NCBI RefSeq assembly: GCF_000092065.1
Contig: NC_009365.1
Location: 62,001 to 126,000 of the forward strand
Direction of reading: 5' to 3'
DNA from: Ostreococcus lucimarinus CCE9901
Lineage: Eukaryota; Chlorophyta; Mamiellophyceae; Mamiellales; Bathycoccaceae
Length of the DNA: 64,000 nucleotides
The position numbers and the translations under genes are program-made. Within the stretch, counting starts at the first letter, position 1. Each line of letters starts with the position of its first letter. Below, one piece after another: positions 62,793 through 64,000 of this stretch. The notes below the pieces were generated by a model. It saw only the letters and a list, made by a program, of their open reading frames with translations. It ran no database searches and had not been told where the DNA came from.

Positions 62793-64000
62793 TTACGACG
62801 CCGCCGAGCGAACGCGACGCGGAAACGGGACGAAGGACTCGTGATCGGACTTGTCCTTGCCGGGCAGCGGCGGCGACGAGGGAATCCCAAAGTCGCGAGA
62901 TCGAAACGCGCGGAATTCGCGCTTGATGGCGGCGTACGGTTTGTTCTCCATCGCCCGACGCGCGCGGGGCGGGAGACGGGATAAAACGTCGGCGTCGAAG
63001 GAGGCGCACAGCTCTCGCGCGCACAGGGCGGAGGACGCCGCGCCGGAGGCGCGACACTTTTTGCCGTAGCCGTGGAGGAAACCGATGGCGCCGAGAAGGC
63101 GCTCGACGCGGCCGGATGCGATGTCGACGGCGCCGACGGCGTCGTTGAACTCAAACGTCGATCGCGACGGCGCGACGTACGTCACGCACGTCGGCGACGC
63201 GACGCGATCGCCGTCGACGACGGCGCGATAGGACGAGAGATCGTCGCTCGGTGCGTCGACGGCGACGCATCGTGGTTCGACCCGGTCGTCGGATTGTGAG
63301 TCGTCCAATCGCGCTCGTTTGACGATCGCGCGTTTCAACGCGAGAGCGACGACGCGTTTCGTCTCTTCGGCGCGCTCTTCGCGAACGTTTGGAATGGACA
63401 CGCAGATCGACCGTGGCTTGATCGCTTCGCGCGCGACGAGGCGCATGAGCGTGCCCTGTAAACCATGCATCTGCCAGCGACACATTTTATCCGAACAGCT
63501 CAAACAAAACGATGGCGCGCCTCTGCCCGGCTTCCATCGCACGGCGCCGACTTCTTGCGTCGGGCGATCGCGTTCGGGATCCGCGCCGCCGCCGCCACCG
63601 CCGCCACCGTTCATGTCCGTCAATATTTTCGCACCCGTCACCCCCGCACCTCCGCCCGCACCCCCCGTCGTCTTCGCTCGCTTCACCGTCGCCGTCGAAG
63701 CCTCCGCGCCGCCGTCGCTCCGCCTCGCCTCGCTCGGCAACTCGAACACGCTCGCGTCGCCGCACGGCGACTGACTGCAATACGCGTGCACCTCCACCCC
63801 CGCGCGCATTCGCACCCGATTCCCAGCGCCTAATATCTCATCCCACGCCGTCTCTTCGTCGCACCCAGCGCCGCGTTCGCGCGTCACCTCGAACACGCTC
63901 GCTCGTCCGTCCCTCGCCTCGGCGTACTCGCGCTGCAACCACCGCGTCAACGCGCGTCTCGCCAACACCTCCGCGTGACAGTCCCCGATCGCGCCCCCGT
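62793..64000 (-). CDS. ADAT1: tRNA-specific adenosine deaminase 1 (ADAT1), 5' part outside window
   Basis: The minus frame is open to the window edge. At the edge the deaminase active site GDCHAEVLARRALTRWLQ (H of HAE, the zinc ligand and the proton-shuttling Glu) is seen, then AYCSQSPCGDASVFEL (second zinc Cys), WKPGRGAPSFCLSCSDKMCRWQMHGLQGTLM (third Cys) and ICVSIPNVREERAEETKR. The second part contains the family's C-terminal blocks (FEFNDAVGAVDIASGRVERLLGAIGFLHGYGKKC). ADAT1 turns A37 to inosine in eukaryotic tRNA-Ala. The 403 residues visible lack the N-terminus upstream of GDCHAE. Confidence 0.95.
   Translation of the reverse strand, partial: GGAIGDCHAEVLARRALTRWLQREYAEARDGRASVFEVTRERGAGCDEETAWDEILGAGNRVRMRAGVEVHAYCSQSPCGDASVFELPSEARRSDGGAEASTATVKRAKTTGGAGGGAGVTGAKILTDMNGGGGGGGGADPERDRPTQEVGAVRWKPGRGAPSFCLSCSDKMCRWQMHGLQGTLMRLVAREAIKPRSICVSIPNVREERAEETKRVVALALKRAIVKRARLDDSQSDDRVEPRCVAVDAPSDDLSSYRAVVDGDRVASPTCVTYVAPSRSTFEFNDAVGAVDIASGRVERLLGAIGFLHGYGKKCRASGAASSALCARELCASFDADVLSRLPPRARRAMENKPYAAIKREFRAFRSRDFGIPSSPPLPGKDKSDHESFVPFPRRVRSAAS

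Noticed and set aside
1-64000. Search for CRISPR arrays, insertion sequences, phage genes, rRNA and tRNA
   Set aside because: No regularly spaced repeats, transposase motifs, or RNA gene consensus found by eye on either strand.

Overview
The window looks like nuclear DNA of a tiny green alga of the Mamiellales; Ostreococcus is the best guess, from gene content and style rather than any database match. Reasons: very dense genes on both strands with short gaps, GC-rich coding with constant gcg/acg/tcg codons, few introns, and a mix of plastid genes (PGRL1, cpTatC, plastid-type glucan phosphorylase, acetolactate synthase small subunit) with standard eukaryotic nuclear genes (SF1, MOT1, RPB10, NF-YC, ATG13, RPP30). 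No rRNA, tRNA, CRISPR array, transposon or prokaryotic operon was seen.

Layout. 1-7.4 kb: glucan phosphorylase (3' part outside), EED-like WD40 protein, splicing factor SF1, SNM1 nuclease, PP1 inhibitor-2. 7.4-18.1 kb: an unusual SbcD-SbcC fusion, an Sfi1-like coiled-coil protein, PGRL1, NF-YC, a small secreted protein and two disordered unknowns. 18.4-32.3 kb: RPB10, a 2OG-oxygenase-like protein, MBD4-type DNA glycosylase, KCBP kinesin, BRUTUS-type hemerythrin/RING protein, an IGHMBP2-type helicase. 32.4-45.7 kb: a coiled-coil unknown, an mTERF-like protein, two-exon MOT1/BTAF1, HIP co-chaperone, a TPR protein, and two unknowns. 45.9-64 kb: ATG13, cpTatC, RPP30, ALS small subunit, amidohydrolase, D-amino-acid oxidase, DZIP1-like protein, TPR-SET protein, trypsin-like protease, TruA-type pseudouridine synthase, two membrane-anchored unknowns, and the 3' part of ADAT1.

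Four coding introns can be placed to the base by frame logic (phosphorylase, the 32.4 kb gene, MOT1, RPP30). All four carry the hexamer ACTGAC 14-29 nt before the 3' AG, with GTGCGY or GTACGT donors; two more ACTGAC/AG pairs lie directly upstream of start codons and suggest 5'UTR introns. The branch-point reader SF1 is encoded in the same window.

Themes: DNA repair and chromatin (SbcCD fusion, SNM1, MBD4-like, EED-like, MOT1, SET), and cytoskeleton or centrosome-type proteins (KCBP, Sfi1-like, DZIP1-like), which are notable if the host lacks flagella. Starts were taken at ATG codons; upstream GTG/TTG extensions of the open frames were discarded.
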